Shown here: piece by piece, positions 1-10,475 of the stretch | How positions within the stretch are numbered: position 1 is the stretch's first letter | How the letters are laid out: the number at the start of each line of letters is the position of its first letter | Origin: Nitrosomonas sp. | Lineage (GTDB): Bacteria > Pseudomonadota > Gammaproteobacteria > Burkholderiales > Nitrosomonadaceae | Reading direction: 5' to 3' | DNA: 64,000 bases | NCBI GenBank assembly: GCA_024282035.1 | Contig: JAMWZR010000001.1 | Coordinates: 186,001 to 250,000, forward strand | Made by a program: the position numbers and the translations under genes | The notes under the pieces: model-generated | Told to the model about the DNA's origin: nothing | What the model saw: the letters and a program-made list of their open reading frames with translations, nothing else | Database searches by the model: none

Positions 1-1
1 T

Positions 2-154
2 GGCGCGATCGCCACAAGATACGCCAATAACACCACTTCTTTCCTTGCTGCAGCGCAAATCAGACGCATCGCCCTATGGATAAGTAACAAGTATCTTGTA
101 ACTACCCTATCTAGGCCACGCACTGCTACAATTTTTCATGATAGTACAGGCTAA
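2..154 (+). pseudogene. C-terminal remnant of an IS5-family transposase
   Basis: The frame entering from the left edge runs 50 codons to TAA. Its start, reading ATRYANNTTSFLAAAQIRRIALW, resembles the C-terminal tail of IS5/IS427-type transposases (ATRYxK...SFLAAxxxxxxxLW). The catalytic DDE region would lie outside the window. The last 20 or so residues do not look like the family and may be read-through past a lost stop. I see no terminal inverted repeat or target duplication before mutS. It could be an intact element cut by the window edge or an old fragment. The call rests on recalled family resemblance only. Confidence 0.5.
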
Positions 155-367
155 TGATTTTCTTGTTTCTTCGCAGCGTAGCTCCAGTTTCTGCAAATTT
201 AATTAAAATCTGGCCAGACAAAGCAACTACGATGATCTATCTCGTATAGTAATCGAATTGATACTATCTGCGCGGAATATGAGCCACACATAAAAAATGC
301 GATAAAGAAGAATCCGTATATTGTTTTATCTAAACGAAATGTTATCAGCGAGACGACTCGAAATATA
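155..367. other. Intergenic region upstream of mutS
   Basis: AT-rich DNA with stops in all frames. It must hold the mutS promoter, but no convincing -35/-10 pair or strong ribosome-binding site stands out. Nothing else is recognised. Confidence 0.4.
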
Positions 368-2965
368 ATGAATCAGGAAGCAAAACATACGCCCATGATG
401 CAGCAATATTTGCGCATCAAGGCACAGTATCCCGACATGCTGATGTTTTACCGCATGGGTGATTTTTATGAGTTGTTTTATGAGGATGCCGAGCGGGCGG
501 CAGGATTATTGGGAATTACATTGACACAGCGTGGCGCATCCGCCGGGGAGCCCATCAAAATGGCGGGTGTGCCATACCATGCTGCTGAACAATATCTGGC
601 AAAGCTGGTCAAGGCTGGGGAATCGATAGCAATTTGCGAGCAAGTGGGGGAGCCCAATGCGGGAAAAGGACCTGTGGCGCGTGAGGTAACTCGTATCATC
701 ACACCAGGGACATTGACCGATGCGGCATTACTGGAAGACAAGCGAGACTGCATTTTGCTGGCATTGTGTCAACGCGAATCTACTTTAGGACTGGCATGGC
801 TCAATTTGGCAGCAGGACTGTTGCGCGTTCAGGAAACAACGTTGCAGCAGCTACCCAGTGTATTGCAGCGATTACAGCCGGCTGAAGTGCTGTTGCCGGA
901 ACTACTGGTTTTGTCCGATCTTCAGGACAAAAATTGGGCGTTGAAACGGATGCCGCTATGGCAGTTCGATTACGATACCGCTTTCAGTGCATTGACACGG
1001 CAATTCGCCACACATGATCTTGCTGGTTTTGGTTGCGAGGATTTATCGGTTGCGTTGTGTGCTGCCGGAGCATTGCTGGAATACACACGTCTGACCCAGG
1101 GATCGGCTGTTATCCACATTACGAACCTGCAAGCGGAGCGTGACAACATTTATGTGCAGATGGATGCAGCCACGCGTCGCAATCTGGAGATTACCGAAAC
1201 CATTCGCGGTGAGCGAGCGCCAACTCTGATCTCGTTACTTGATACCTGCTGCACCAATATGGGCAGTCGATTGATGCAATCTTGGTTGCATCACCCGCTG
1301 CGTGCTCGTCAGGACATTCAGCAACGTCTGGATGCCGTGTCGGCTCTGATTGGAGAGGAACAGCAGCATTACACTGCAGTACGTAGTGTACTCAGGCAGG
1401 TGGCCGATATCGAGAGGATTTCGGCTCGGATAGCACTTAAAACGGCTCGTCCACGGGATTTGTCAGGCGTGCGTGATAGTTTGCGGCAATTGCCTGACAT
1501 TCTGGCAGCCATCAACGCATGCGATAGCGACCGGATTCGCATTCTGCAGCAAAATCTGAAGATCGAATCCGAACTGCTGAATTTATTGAATCGATCGTTG
1601 CTCGAAGAGCCCGGAGTAGTGCTACGTGAAGGTAATGTCATAGCCAATGGTTATGACGCCGAGCTTGATGAATTGCGGGCGTTGCAGGAAAACTGTGGTG
1701 AATTTCTCATGCAACTGGAATTACGTGAGAAAGAACGCACTGGTATTCCCAGTCTCAAGGTGGAATACAATCGCGTGCATGGTTTTTATATCGAAGTAAC
1801 ACACGCGCATGGCGACAAAATTCCTGCGGATTACCGACGCAGACAAACATTGAAAAGTGCGGAACGGTATATTACACCGGAACTCAAGGCCTTCGAAGAT
1901 AAGGCCTTGTCTGCACAGGATAGAGCTTTGGCGCGCGAGAGATATCTGTATGAAGGAGTGCTGGAGTCATTGCTGGAGCATATAGCGATACTGCAAAAAC
2001 TGGCTGCCAGCATCGCCGAAATCGATGTCTTGTGTAGCTTTGCCGAGCGTGCGCAAACATTGGACTATATCGCACCGCAATGGACGGATGAGGCAATACT
2101 GATGATCGAAGGCGGGCGCCATCCGGTGGTTGAGGGGCAAGTTGAGAATTTTGTAGCCAATGATGTGCAACTGGGTGCTTCTAGTCCCGGAAAGGCGCAA
2201 ATGTTGCTCATTACCGGTCCCAACATGGGAGGGAAATCTACCTACATGCGGCAGATAGCGCTTATCTCTTTGTTGGCGCACTGTGGAAGCTATGTACCGG
2301 CCAAGCAGGTGCGGATCGGTATTATGGATCAGATTTTCACCCGCATCGGTGCTGCGGATGATCTTGCCAGTGGGCGCTCGACTTTTATGGTGGAAATGAC
2401 GGAAACCGCCAATATCCTGCATAACGCCACCGCAACGAGTCTCGTGCTGATGGACGAAGTTGGTCGGGGTACTTCGACATTCGACGGCTTGGCGCTGGCT
2501 TTTGCGATTGCCAGGCACCTTTTGACCAAGAATCGCAGTTTTGCGCTCTTTGCAACACATTACTTTGAATTGACCAAACTGGCTGAAGAATTCGAGCACG
2601 TACGCAATGTGCATCTCGATGCAGTGGAATATAAGCATCACATCGTATTTTTGCATAAAGTCAGTGCCGGGCCTGCAAGCCAAAGTTATGGATTGCAAGT
2701 GGCTGCGCTGGCCGGTGTTCCGGAATCAGTTATTCGAGTGGCAAGAAAACATCTGGTGCAACTGGAGCAGGACAGCGTGGGAAAAAAAGCCCAACTGGAT
2801 CTGTTTGCCAAGCCTGCAGACACATTGGAGACAGAAGAAAAAAAGATACATCCGATTATGGCGATACTGCGTGATCTTTCCCCGGATGAATTGAGTCCCA
2901 AACAGGCACTTGAGCAGTTGTACAAGCTGAAGCAGGAGCTCGAATCAACCGGGAAAGATGTTTAG
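368..2965 (+). CDS. mutS: DNA mismatch repair ATPase MutS
   Basis: MutS recognises base mismatches and small loops and recruits MutL. The 865-residue length is normal. The mismatch-reading Phe-X-Glu is present at residues 33-35 (MGDFYELF). The Walker A motif GPNMGGKST lies at about residue 617, Walker B and signature [13 protein letters not shown] at about 693, and the C-terminal helix-turn-helix and dimerisation region ends the protein. It starts at ATG 368 with only a weak ribosome-binding site. It is a single gene, convergent with slyD 10 bases downstream. There is no sign of damage. Confidence 0.98.
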   Translation: MNQEAKHTPMMQQYLRIKAQYPDMLMFYRMGDFYELFYEDAERAAGLLGITLTQRGASAGEPIKMAGVPYHAAEQYLAKLVKAGESIAICEQVGEPNAGKGPVAREVTRIITPGTLTDAALLEDKRDCILLALCQRESTLGLAWLNLAAGLLRVQETTLQQLPSVLQRLQPAEVLLPELLVLSDLQDKNWALKRMPLWQFDYDTAFSALTRQFATHDLAGFGCEDLSVALCAAGALLEYTRLTQGSAVIHITNLQAERDNIYVQMDAATRRNLEITETIRGERAPTLISLLDTCCTNMGSRLMQSWLHHPLRARQDIQQRLDAVSALIGEEQQHYTAVRSVLRQVADIERISARIALKTARPRDLSGVRDSLRQLPDILAAINACDSDRIRILQQNLKIESELLNLLNRSLLEEPGVVLREGNVIANGYDAELDELRALQENCGEFLMQLELREKERTGIPSLKVEYNRVHGFYIEVTHAHGDKIPADYRRRQTLKSAERYITPELKAFEDKALSAQDRALARERYLYEGVLESLLEHIAILQKLAASIAEIDVLCSFAERAQTLDYIAPQWTDEAILMIEGGRHPVVEGQVENFVANDVQLGASSPGKAQMLLITGPNMGGKSTYMRQIALISLLAHCGSYVPAKQVRIGIMDQIFTRIGAADDLASGRSTFMVEMTETANILHNATATSLVLMDEVGRGTSTFDGLALAFAIARHLLTKNRSFALFATHYFELTKLAEEFEHVRNVHLDAVEYKHHIVFLHKVSAGPASQSYGLQVAALAGVPESVIRVARKHLVQLEQDSVGKKAQLDLFAKPADTLETEEKKIHPIMAILRDLSPDELSPKQALEQLYKLKQELESTGKDV

Positions 2966-2975
2966 CTACAACTGC

Positions 2976-3464
2976 TCAATGGTCGTGATGACCGTGTGCA
3001 CCATGTGCATGTTCGTGTGAAATTTCATCAACGGTGGCAGGGCGAACATCGGTTACCGTGCAGGTAAAATTCAATGTCATACCAGCAAAAGGATGATTGC
3101 CGTCGACGATGACAGTATCGTTGGTTACATCCGTGACTTTATAGATGATGAAGTCATCCGTACCTTCCGCACCGCCTTCGAAATGCATACCGACGGTTAC
3201 ATTTTCCGGAAAAGCATTGCGTGGCTCGACGCGGATCAGCTCGGCATCATATTCACCAAAGGTATCTTCCGGTTCCATCGTGACGGAGCAAGAATAGCCG
3301 ATTTCTTTTTCATGCAACTCTTCTTCGACCAACGGAAAAATTCCGCCGTAGCCGCCGTGCAAATAACTAATTGGTGAATCTGTTTTCTCCAGCACTTTGC
3401 CTGAGGCATCGGTCAATTCATAGTTCAGGGAGACCACAGTGTCTTTTTCAATGCGCATTTTCAA
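2976..3464 (-). CDS. slyD: SlyD-type FKBP peptidyl-prolyl isomerase
   Basis: A 162-residue FKBP-fold prolyl isomerase and chaperone of the SlyD class. The N-terminal FKBP half (residues 1-70) is interrupted by the insert-in-flap chaperone domain (about 70-125, GEYDAELIRVEPRNAFP), followed by the final FKBP strand. The tail HEHAHGAHGHHDH is a short histidine-rich metal-binding segment; in Escherichia coli such a tail binds nickel for hydrogenase maturation. The gene is monocistronic and convergent with mutS. Most of the family lacks the long Cys/His tail of E. coli SlyD, and this one has only the His-rich stub. Confidence 0.92.
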   Translation of the reverse strand: MKMRIEKDTVVSLNYELTDASGKVLEKTDSPISYLHGGYGGIFPLVEEELHEKEIGYSCSVTMEPEDTFGEYDAELIRVEPRNAFPENVTVGMHFEGGAEGTDDFIIYKVTDVTNDTVIVDGNHPFAGMTLNFTCTVTDVRPATVDEISHEHAHGAHGHHDH

Positions 3465-3663
3465 ACTTTTCCTTGTTGAGTGGTATCAGAGTGCAGATCA
3501 AGCGTTATATTGATCACTTTTTCTAGTATTTCTAAAAAATTGTCATTATACGCAAAATGGAATTTTGCCATTGATCTAAATAAATTATTCTCAGGGCATT
3601 CCTAAGAATTGCCAGGTAGCAACGGGAATAGAGTGAACAAACTTGGTATGGGATGCGGTTTAA

Positions 3664-4317
3664 TCAATAAAATCCATCCAGTTTGGTCCGTCTTGACGAT
3701 TTTTCGCTATGCTCAACGCAGTATGCTTTTACTGGTTTAAAGCTTTTTCTATGAATTTCACAAGGCCCATATTGTTGCAATGTCAAAAAATGAGATTGTG
3801 TAGGATAGCCTTTGTGCCGATCGAATCCATAGCAGGGAAAGAGCTGATGCAATCGCATCATTTCTGAGTCACGTGCCGTTTTGGCTAGGATGGAGGCGGC
3901 GGAAATCGAATCGATCAAACTATCGCCGTGAATGATGGTTTGAACCGGGCAAGTTAATTGCGGACTCTGATTACCGTCGATCAAAGCCAGATGGGGAGCA
4001 AAGGGTAAGCCTTCCACAGCGCGTTTCATGGCCAGCAAACTGGCTTGCAGTATGTTCAGAGCGTCGATTTCTGCAACCGAAGCAAAGGCAATAGCCCAAG
4101 CTTTTGCGCGTTGCTTGATTTCAATGGCCAATTCAGTGCGCTTCTTTTCGCTCAATTTTTTCGAATCGGCTAGTCCAGAAATTTCCTGCTTGTTATCCAA
4201 TACAACACAGGCAGCAAATACTGGGCCAGCCAAAGGCCCGCGCCCGGCTTCATCGACCCCGCAGGTCAGAAAGCGATCAGACTCACATTCCATTCCTGTT
4301 ATCGGAGAGGCGTGCAC
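3664..4317 (-). CDS. rnhB: Ribonuclease HII
   Basis: RNase HII nicks DNA at embedded ribonucleotides. The catalytic [11 protein letters not shown] block starts at D22/E23, and further acidic residues occur in ALIDGNQ and [12 protein letters not shown], which form the metal site. The length of 217 residues is slightly longer than usual because of the start used; Met9 is an alternative start. It is the last gene of the leftward envelope block, 21 bases after fabZ. In most proteobacteria lpxA and lpxB lie between these two genes; here they do not. Confidence 0.96.
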   Translation of the reverse strand: MHASPITGMECESDRFLTCGVDEAGRGPLAGPVFAACVVLDNKQEISGLADSKKLSEKKRTELAIEIKQRAKAWAIAFASVAEIDALNILQASLLAMKRAVEGLPFAPHLALIDGNQSPQLTCPVQTIIHGDSLIDSISAASILAKTARDSEMMRLHQLFPCYGFDRHKGYPTQSHFLTLQQYGPCEIHRKSFKPVKAYCVEHSEKSSRRTKLDGFY

Positions 4318-4338
4318 CGGGCAAAAGTTTCCGATAAC

Positions 4339-4782
4339 TTAGACGGTTCTGGCGGTACACATCAGTTTGGCTTCTGTGACCAGTTGATCATCGACTTCGG
4401 CGCGCGCGGAATATTTCCATAATCCTTTGATCTGACGTTCTATCTCTACTTTGAGGATTAATTGGTCGCCGGGCATGACGGGTCTTTTGAAGCGCACACC
4501 ATCGATCCCTACAAAGTAGTACACCGTATCTTCCTTATTGACTGTATTTTCAGTTCTAAGGGTCAAAATTGCGGCTGCTTGTGCCAGTGCTTCTACGATT
4601 AGCACGCCCGGCATGACAGGATGATGCGGAAAATGACCGACAAAGAAAGGTTCGTTGATCGAGACATTTTTCATGGCCACGATGTCTTTACCTGCCTCGA
4701 ATGACAATACTCTGTCCACCAGCAATATAGGATAACGATGTGGCAGATATTTCAAAATTTCATGAATATTCATGGTACTCAT
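4339..4782 (-). CDS. fabZ: 3-hydroxyacyl-ACP dehydratase FabZ
   Basis: FabZ dehydrates 3-hydroxyacyl-ACP in fatty acid elongation. The hot-dog-fold signature [20 protein letters not shown] carries the catalytic His and Glu. I place the start at 4782 ([18 protein letters not shown]), because an AAGGA lies 10 bases upstream (4792-4796) and family members begin here; the frame stays open to an ATG at 4839 without conservation. This gives 147 residues, normal for FabZ. It sits between skp and rnhB, where lpxD would normally precede and lpxA follow. Confidence 0.96.
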   Translation of the reverse strand: MSTMNIHEILKYLPHRYPILLVDRVLSFEAGKDIVAMKNVSINEPFFVGHFPHHPVMPGVLIVEALAQAAAILTLRTENTVNKEDTVYYFVGIDGVRFKRPVMPGDQLILKVEIERQIKGLWKYSARAEVDDQLVTEAKLMCTARTV

Positions 4783-4846
4783 TGGTGGAATTCCTTTTGA
4801 TTCTGTGTCGGTTGTATTGTGGCTAATCGTGCTGTTCAAGGCTGTT

Positions 4847-5392
4847 TTATTCGTTTTCCAGCACTTTGATTACCTTGTCGGTTATGTCGATCCGCTGACT
4901 GCGATAGACTGAATCCTGAAGTTGCAATATCAGATCGTATTTCTCCAGTTCGGCAATTTTACTGATGACGCGGTTTGTGCGATCCAGAATGATATTGTAT
5001 TCCTCGTTTTGTCTGACACTCAGGTCTTCACGCATTTGCCGTTGCGCGCGTTGATACTCCCGACTCAGATTGGCGAGATTTCTCTCCAGATTGCGTCGCT
5101 CATTATCTTCAATGGTGAGACCGCCTTTCTCCAGTTTGTCCTGGAGGGTCTTGGCCTGAGCAGCCATTCTCTTGATTTCTTCATCGCGCGGAATGAATTC
5201 CTGCTCGATTTTCTTTTGTGCCTGTACGGCAGGATGGGATTCACGCAAAATTTTCTCGGTATTGACCACGCCTATCTTGATATCACTGGCGATGCCGCTG
5301 CCGATGACGCCTGCAGTGGCGGCGAAAATCAGTGCTCTGATCATGTGAAACTGCCATTGATCCAGATGTTTCAATATGTTCACTTGATACAT
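4847..5392 (-). CDS. skp: Periplasmic chaperone Skp/OmpH
   Basis: Skp carries unfolded outer-membrane proteins across the periplasm to the BAM complex. The protein has an N-terminal hydrophobic segment ([19 protein letters not shown]), then a long charged coiled coil (about residues 55-135) typical of the Skp tentacles. Of two starts, 5392 and the internal Met17 at 5344, the second gives a more standard signal peptide, although neither has a strong ribosome-binding site. It follows bamA by 11 bases and is surely co-transcribed with it. Confidence 0.92.
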   Translation of the reverse strand: MYQVNILKHLDQWQFHMIRALIFAATAGVIGSGIASDIKIGVVNTEKILRESHPAVQAQKKIEQEFIPRDEEIKRMAAQAKTLQDKLEKGGLTIEDNERRNLERNLANLSREYQRAQRQMREDLSVRQNEEYNIILDRTNRVISKIAELEKYDLILQLQDSVYRSQRIDITDKVIKVLENE

Positions 5393-5403
5393 TCCGTCTG
5401 AGT

Positions 5404-7782
5404 TTAGAATTGTTGTCCGAACATGAATTGGAATCGTTGCAAACTGTCGAAGGATTTATCATTGAGTGGTTCTGCTACACTGACCTTAAGTGGTCCCATG
5501 GGCGATACCCAAGTGATTGCAAAGCCAGCAGAATAACGCATCAGATTGCCCAGACCATCCTGTAAAATAACCCGCTCATTACCATTACTATCAAGAGCTT
5601 TAACTGTAATGTCATGAAACTTGTTGAATGTCGTTCCCCCGTCGAGAAACAGGCTTAACCGTAACGAGCGATCATCTTTCATGAATGGAACCGGAAACAT
5701 CAGCTCGACGTTACCCACAACCCGCTTACTGGCACCAACGGCGAGAAATGCTCTACCCTGATTGGATAAGTTCTGACCATTATTATCAATAAGTGTATCG
5801 TCTCGTGGACCGAGTGAATTCAGGTTATAGCCGCGAACGGAATTGTTACCCCCCGCAAAGAAATTCTTGAAGAACGGTAATGCATTACCATTGTAGCCAT
5901 CACCATAACCAACTTCACCGTTTAACAACAATGTGAGATTGTCGGTAATGGGGAAGTACCATTTTTGCTGATAGCTGATTTTGTAATAATTAAGATCACC
6001 CCCCGGGATACTGATCTCACCAAACAAACGATGCGTGGTTCCGGAAGTAGGCCAGATGGCGCTGTCACGACGATCCCGTGCCCAGCTGAGGGAGACGGGA
6101 AAGTTATTGGTTGATGGACCAAATTTGTCTACAAAATCGATATAACGTTTTGGACTGGTCGTGGAAAGATCAAGCGCGGTATTTTCAGCAGCAATACCAA
6201 GTGAGACGATATCGCCTTCCGCGATAGGGATGCCGAGCCGTATTCCAGCCCCTGTCGTGTCCGATTTGAACGCAGCTACAGTATGTAGCTTATTTGTATC
6301 CAGGATACGTTTGTATGCATCGAATCCCAGGCTGACGCCGTTCACCGTGAAATAGGGATTGGTAAAAGATGCCGAATAGGTTTCGTTGATCGATCCCCGA
6401 TTGACGTCAAGGCTGAAAAAATTACCGGTACCAAAGATATTATTCTGTGAAACCGAAGCATTCAGGATGATACCCTGATTATTGGAGTAACCTGCACCAA
6501 ACATGACCGAGCCAGTGGGTCTTTCCTCTACTTTGACATTGATGTCCACCTGGTCGGTTTTGTTGGGAACGGCTGGTGTTTCGACATTGACGCTATTGAA
6601 ATAACCTAGCCGGTCGACACGTTGCTTGGAAAGATTGATGTCTTTGGTAGAATGCCAGGCGCCTTCCATTTGTCGAAACTCGCGGCGAATGACTTCATCA
6701 CGGGTGCGGTCATTACCGGTGATGTTGATGCGCCGGACATAAACGCGCCGACCCGGATCAACAAAGAAGGTAAACGCTGCTTTGCGGTTTTCGTGATCCA
6801 GTTCCGGTGAAGCATTGACATTGGCAAAGGCATAACCATCGTCGCCGAGTCGATCGGTGATCGATTTGATTGATTCGGTCAATTTTTGCCGGGCAAAAAC
6901 AGCGCCAGGTTTCAGTAGAATCCGCTTGCGCACTTCTTCTTCGGGAATCAGGGTTTCCCCCGCGACCTTGATATCCGAGACAGTATATTGTGCACCCTCG
7001 GTCAGGTTGATGGTTATGTAGATGTCGCGCAGATCCGGTGTAATGGAAACTTGCGTCGATTCAATGTTGAATTCCAGATAACCGCGATCCAGATAATAAG
7101 ACCGCAACGTTTCCAGATCAGCTGCCAGTTTTTGTTTGGAATACTGGTCATTTTTTGTAAACCAGCTCAATATGTCCGGTTTTCTGAGAACGAGCTGACC
7201 ACGCAGTTCCTTGTCACTGAATTTTTCGTTGCCGACAAAATTGATTTTTTTGATTCGGGCAGTACGGCCTTCATGGATGTCAAAGTTGATGCCAACACGA
7301 TTTCGCTCCAGTGGCGTGGTCGTGGTGGTGATTTTGACTGCGTATTTCCCGCGACTGATGTACTGGCGCTTCAACTCCTGTTCGGCTCTTTCCAGCAGGG
7401 ACCGACTGAAGATTCGCGACTCGGATATTCCAGCCTGCTTCAATCCTTCCAGTAATTTGTCTTTTTCGAATTCCTTGGCACCATTGATGGTGATCTGCGC
7501 GATGGCGGGGCGTTCATCCACTTCGACGATCAGAATGCCGTTTTCCGATTTAAGGCGCACATCCTTGAAAAATCCCGTGGCATACAGCGCTTTGATGGCT
7601 TCTGTTGCTTTTGTTTCATCAAGGGTATCTCCCACCTTGATCGGAAGGTAGCTGAATACGGTACCGGCTTCTGTGCGCTGAATGCCTTCGACGCGAATAT
7701 CCGTGACCACGAAAGTTTCGTTGGCTGAGAGCGAAAGGGAGTAAAAAAGTGCAATGAAAGCGAAAAGATGCCTTACATTCAT
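5404..7782 (-). CDS. bamA: Outer-membrane protein assembly factor BamA
   Basis: BamA is the central subunit of the machinery that folds beta-barrel proteins into the outer membrane. It has 792 residues: a signal peptide (MNVRHLFAFIALFYSLSLSA), five POTRA domains (about 22-420) and a C-terminal Omp85 barrel ending in the insertion signal FGQQF. The barrel contains the conserved VRGY motif (NNSVRGYNLNSLGPRD). It lies 3 bases after rseP and 11 before skp, the classic sigmaE-regulated order. There are no anomalies. Confidence 0.98.
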   Translation of the reverse strand: MNVRHLFAFIALFYSLSLSANETFVVTDIRVEGIQRTEAGTVFSYLPIKVGDTLDETKATEAIKALYATGFFKDVRLKSENGILIVEVDERPAIAQITINGAKEFEKDKLLEGLKQAGISESRIFSRSLLERAEQELKRQYISRGKYAVKITTTTTPLERNRVGINFDIHEGRTARIKKINFVGNEKFSDKELRGQLVLRKPDILSWFTKNDQYSKQKLAADLETLRSYYLDRGYLEFNIESTQVSITPDLRDIYITINLTEGAQYTVSDIKVAGETLIPEEEVRKRILLKPGAVFARQKLTESIKSITDRLGDDGYAFANVNASPELDHENRKAAFTFFVDPGRRVYVRRINITGNDRTRDEVIRREFRQMEGAWHSTKDINLSKQRVDRLGYFNSVNVETPAVPNKTDQVDINVKVEERPTGSVMFGAGYSNNQGIILNASVSQNNIFGTGNFFSLDVNRGSINETYSASFTNPYFTVNGVSLGFDAYKRILDTNKLHTVAAFKSDTTGAGIRLGIPIAEGDIVSLGIAAENTALDLSTTSPKRYIDFVDKFGPSTNNFPVSLSWARDRRDSAIWPTSGTTHRLFGEISIPGGDLNYYKISYQQKWYFPITDNLTLLLNGEVGYGDGYNGNALPFFKNFFAGGNNSVRGYNLNSLGPRDDTLIDNNGQNLSNQGRAFLAVGASKRVVGNVELMFPVPFMKDDRSLRLSLFLDGGTTFNKFHDITVKALDSNGNERVILQDGLGNLMRYSAGFAITWVSPMGPLKVSVAEPLNDKSFDSLQRFQFMFGQQF

Positions 7783-7785
7783 GAT

Positions 7786-9153
7786 CTAGCCTGTTACGAG
7801 TCGATTAATATCGTTGTAGATAGCAAAAGTCATCAGTGCAAGAAGCAATATCAGGCCTATTTTTTGACCGACGATCATGAACTTGTCCGAAAGCGGAACG
7901 CCACGAACCATTTCGATGAGATAGTACATCAGGTGGCCGCCATCAAGGATGGGGATGGGCAACAAATTCAAAACACCAATGCTGACACTGATAAGGGCGA
8001 GAAAAGCGAGGTAAGAGACCAGACCCATTTGCGCCGATTGTCCTGCGTAATCGGCAATGGAAATGGGACCGCTCACATTTTTTAAGGATACGTCGCCAGT
8101 AATCATTTTGGAGAGCATTTGCAGCGTCAGAATCGTCGTTTCCCAGGTTTTTTCGATGGCCTTATATAGCGCCTTGTCTGCAGGGTAGCTGACGATAACC
8201 ATCAATGCATCGAATTCAGTCTTGTCTATTTTGGGAGCAATGCCGATCCTGCCGACGGATTTGCCATTTTCTGTTGCAACTTCGGGGGTGACCGTCATCG
8301 AGATCACCTGATCGTTACGAATCACTTCCATATCTAATGCCTGCTGCGGATTGGAGCGTATCTGTTGCACGACATCAGTCCAGTTGTGTATCTCGACATC
8401 GTTGATGGCCAGAATTTCGTCACCGGCTGACAGGCCGGCCCGGTATCCTGCGCCGTTGGGTGTGACTTCAGCGATGATGGGCTTGATCGTGGGTTGATAG
8501 CTGTTTAACCCAACCATGCCGAGAAAATTTTCGTTTAGCTTGTCCGGATCGATTTGGCTGAGATCGAGATATCGCCAATTGATTTCTCCGTTCTTGTTGG
8601 TGGTCTGGATTTTGACGGCATTCGACTGATCGATGGCGTGGCGCAACAGAGTCCAGCGTACATCCTGCCAACTGGCAACGGGTTCATCTGAGATATTGAC
8701 AATGGTTTCTCCCGTTTCAAATCTGGCCTGGGCAGCAGGGGTGGATGGCTCTACAGGGCCAAGTACTGGCTTCATACCATTTACACCCAGAATAAAGAGC
8801 ATCCAGTACAAAATGATTGCTAGCAGGAAATTGGCTATGGGGCCTGCAGCCACGATTGCAAAGCGCCGAGCAACTGGTTGACGGTTGAATGCACGCGGCA
8901 AGTCTTCCGATGCGACTTTACCTTCATTTTCATCCAGCATTTTGACATAACCACCCAGAGGAATGGCGGCAAGAACCCACTCGGTTTGGTCTTTTCCCCA
9001 GCGCTTACGGAATATGGGATAACCAAATCCGATGCAAAATCTCAGCACCTTGACGCCATTCCAGCGTGCTACTAGGTAATGGCCAAATTCGTGAAAGGTG
9101 ATCAGTATGCCAAGTGCGACGACGAATGAAAGGATAGTGTAAGTTATGGTCAT
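7786..9153 (-). CDS. rseP: RIP metalloprotease RseP
   Basis: A site-2 intramembrane zinc protease that cleaves anti-sigma factor RseA in the envelope stress response and clears signal peptide remnants. The 455-residue protein has the HEFGH zinc motif in the first membrane helix (about residue 21), two central PDZ domains (about 110-310), and the second motif NLLPIPILDGGH near 395. It lies between dxr and bamA. The 134-base gap to dxr may contain an internal promoter, but I see no convincing sigmaE element. Confidence 0.97.
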   Translation of the reverse strand: MTITYTILSFVVALGILITFHEFGHYLVARWNGVKVLRFCIGFGYPIFRKRWGKDQTEWVLAAIPLGGYVKMLDENEGKVASEDLPRAFNRQPVARRFAIVAAGPIANFLLAIILYWMLFILGVNGMKPVLGPVEPSTPAAQARFETGETIVNISDEPVASWQDVRWTLLRHAIDQSNAVKIQTTNKNGEINWRYLDLSQIDPDKLNENFLGMVGLNSYQPTIKPIIAEVTPNGAGYRAGLSAGDEILAINDVEIHNWTDVVQQIRSNPQQALDMEVIRNDQVISMTVTPEVATENGKSVGRIGIAPKIDKTEFDALMVIVSYPADKALYKAIEKTWETTILTLQMLSKMITGDVSLKNVSGPISIADYAGQSAQMGLVSYLAFLALISVSIGVLNLLPIPILDGGHLMYYLIEMVRGVPLSDKFMIVGQKIGLILLLALMTFAIYNDINRLVTG

Positions 9154-9287
9154 ATCAGATTAGATATAGATATGAAAGATGGGGTAATCATCATGGCGGC
9201 CCGTTCCATGCATTGGATGCTGGATACTAACATTAATTAAAAAAAATTGAACTACTGAGCATATTGCTTCATCGCTCTGCATTGATT

Positions 9288-10475
9288 TCAGATGTTTTGA
9301 AGTAACCATTCTGATGCAATGACTCGAGCTTGTGCATCTGTTTTCAATACGTCATCGAGTGTGGAAATGGTTTCTTGTCCGATTGCTTGTAGTGTATGTT
9401 CAATCATGCGAGGAATATCGGTGAATGCCATGCGCCGCTTCAGGAAGGCATCAACAGCTATTTCATTGGCGGCGTTCAGGACGGCAGGCATATTGTCACC
9501 AGCCGAGAGTGCTTGATATGCTAGGCGCAAACACGGAAATTTATCAAAATCAGGTTGCTCGAAATCGAGATGTGCTACTTTGAACAGATCTAGGGCATCC
9601 ACGCCGCTGTCGATTCTGTCGGGATATCCCATCGCATGTGCAATTGGTGTGCGCATATCCGGGTTGCCCAATTGCGCGATCACGGAACCATCAGCATAGG
9701 CCACCATCGAATGAATGACGCTCTGGGGATGAATGACTACCTGAATTTTGTCGGGAGATGCATTGAACAACCAGTGAGCTTCAATCACTTCCAACCCTTT
9801 ATTCATCATCGTAGCCGAATCGATTGAAATTTTTTGCCCCATGTCCCAGTTGGGGTGTGCACAGGCCTGCTCAGGTGTAACCTGCTTTAGCGTATCGATT
9901 GGTGTACATCGGAATGGACCACCCGAAGCAGTCAAGATGATGCGACTGACCCCTGCGGTTGCGAAATCTCCATTAAAATGAGACGGTAATGACTGATAAA
10001 TGGCATTATGTTCACTATCGATAGGCAGTAGCGTGGCATGGTGTTGCTTGATCAGATCCATAAAAATACGTCCGGCCATGACCAATGTCTCTTTGTTGGC
10101 CAATAAAACCAGTTTTCCGGAGTGGGCGGCGGCAAAAGTGGGGCGAATGCCAGCGGCGCCAACGATAGCCGCCATTACGGCATTAACTTCTGGATGCGAT
10201 GCCACGTGCTCCAAAGCTTCTATTCCGGATAAAACCTCGGTATGACTACCATTCGACCGTAGAGAGAGAGTCAATTTTTCGGCGCTATCTGGATCAAGCA
10301 TGACAGCGTAGCGTGGCTGAAAACGCAGACATTGCGCGAGCATTTTGTCGAAATTGTTATTGGCAGTCAGAGCAAACGCCTGAAACCGGTCTGGATGACG
10401 GGATATGACGTCGAGGGTGCTCTCTCCGATGCTACCGGTTGAACCGAGTATGGTGATCTGACGGATTGTTGTCAT
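9288..10475 (-). CDS. dxr: 1-deoxy-D-xylulose 5-phosphate reductoisomerase
   Basis: Dxr converts DXP to 2-C-methyl-D-erythritol 4-phosphate with NADPH, the committed step of the non-mevalonate isoprenoid pathway. The N-terminal nucleotide motif is [13 protein letters not shown] (about residues 11-23). The metal-binding region is at [13 protein letters not shown] and the flexible active-site loop SGGPFR follows. The length of 395 is normal. Its start overlaps the cdsA stop by four bases (ATGA). IspE of the same pathway lies at about 34 kb, and UppS, which uses the product, is two genes upstream. Confidence 0.98.
   Translation of the reverse strand: MTTIRQITILGSTGSIGESTLDVISRHPDRFQAFALTANNNFDKMLAQCLRFQPRYAVMLDPDSAEKLTLSLRSNGSHTEVLSGIEALEHVASHPEVNAVMAAIVGAAGIRPTFAAAHSGKLVLLANKETLVMAGRIFMDLIKQHHATLLPIDSEHNAIYQSLPSHFNGDFATAGVSRIILTASGGPFRCTPIDTLKQVTPEQACAHPNWDMGQKISIDSATMMNKGLEVIEAHWLFNASPDKIQVVIHPQSVIHSMVAYADGSVIAQLGNPDMRTPIAHAMGYPDRIDSGVDALDLFKVAHLDFEQPDFDKFPCLRLAYQALSAGDNMPAVLNAANEIAVDAFLKRRMAFTDIPRMIEHTLQAIGQETISTLDDVLKTDAQARVIASEWLLQNI

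Noticed and set aside
1967..2698. Long open frame antisense to mutS
   Set aside because: It lies wholly opposite a well-conserved gene, lacks a ribosome-binding site and has no recognisable domain.
4783..4839. N-terminal extension of fabZ to ATG 4839
   Set aside because: The extra 19 residues are not conserved and a good ribosome-binding site serves the internal start.
9154..9287. SigmaE promoter between dxr and rseP
   Set aside because: A GGAAC occurs, but its distance from the nearest TCT is about 21 bases, too long for a sigmaE promoter.
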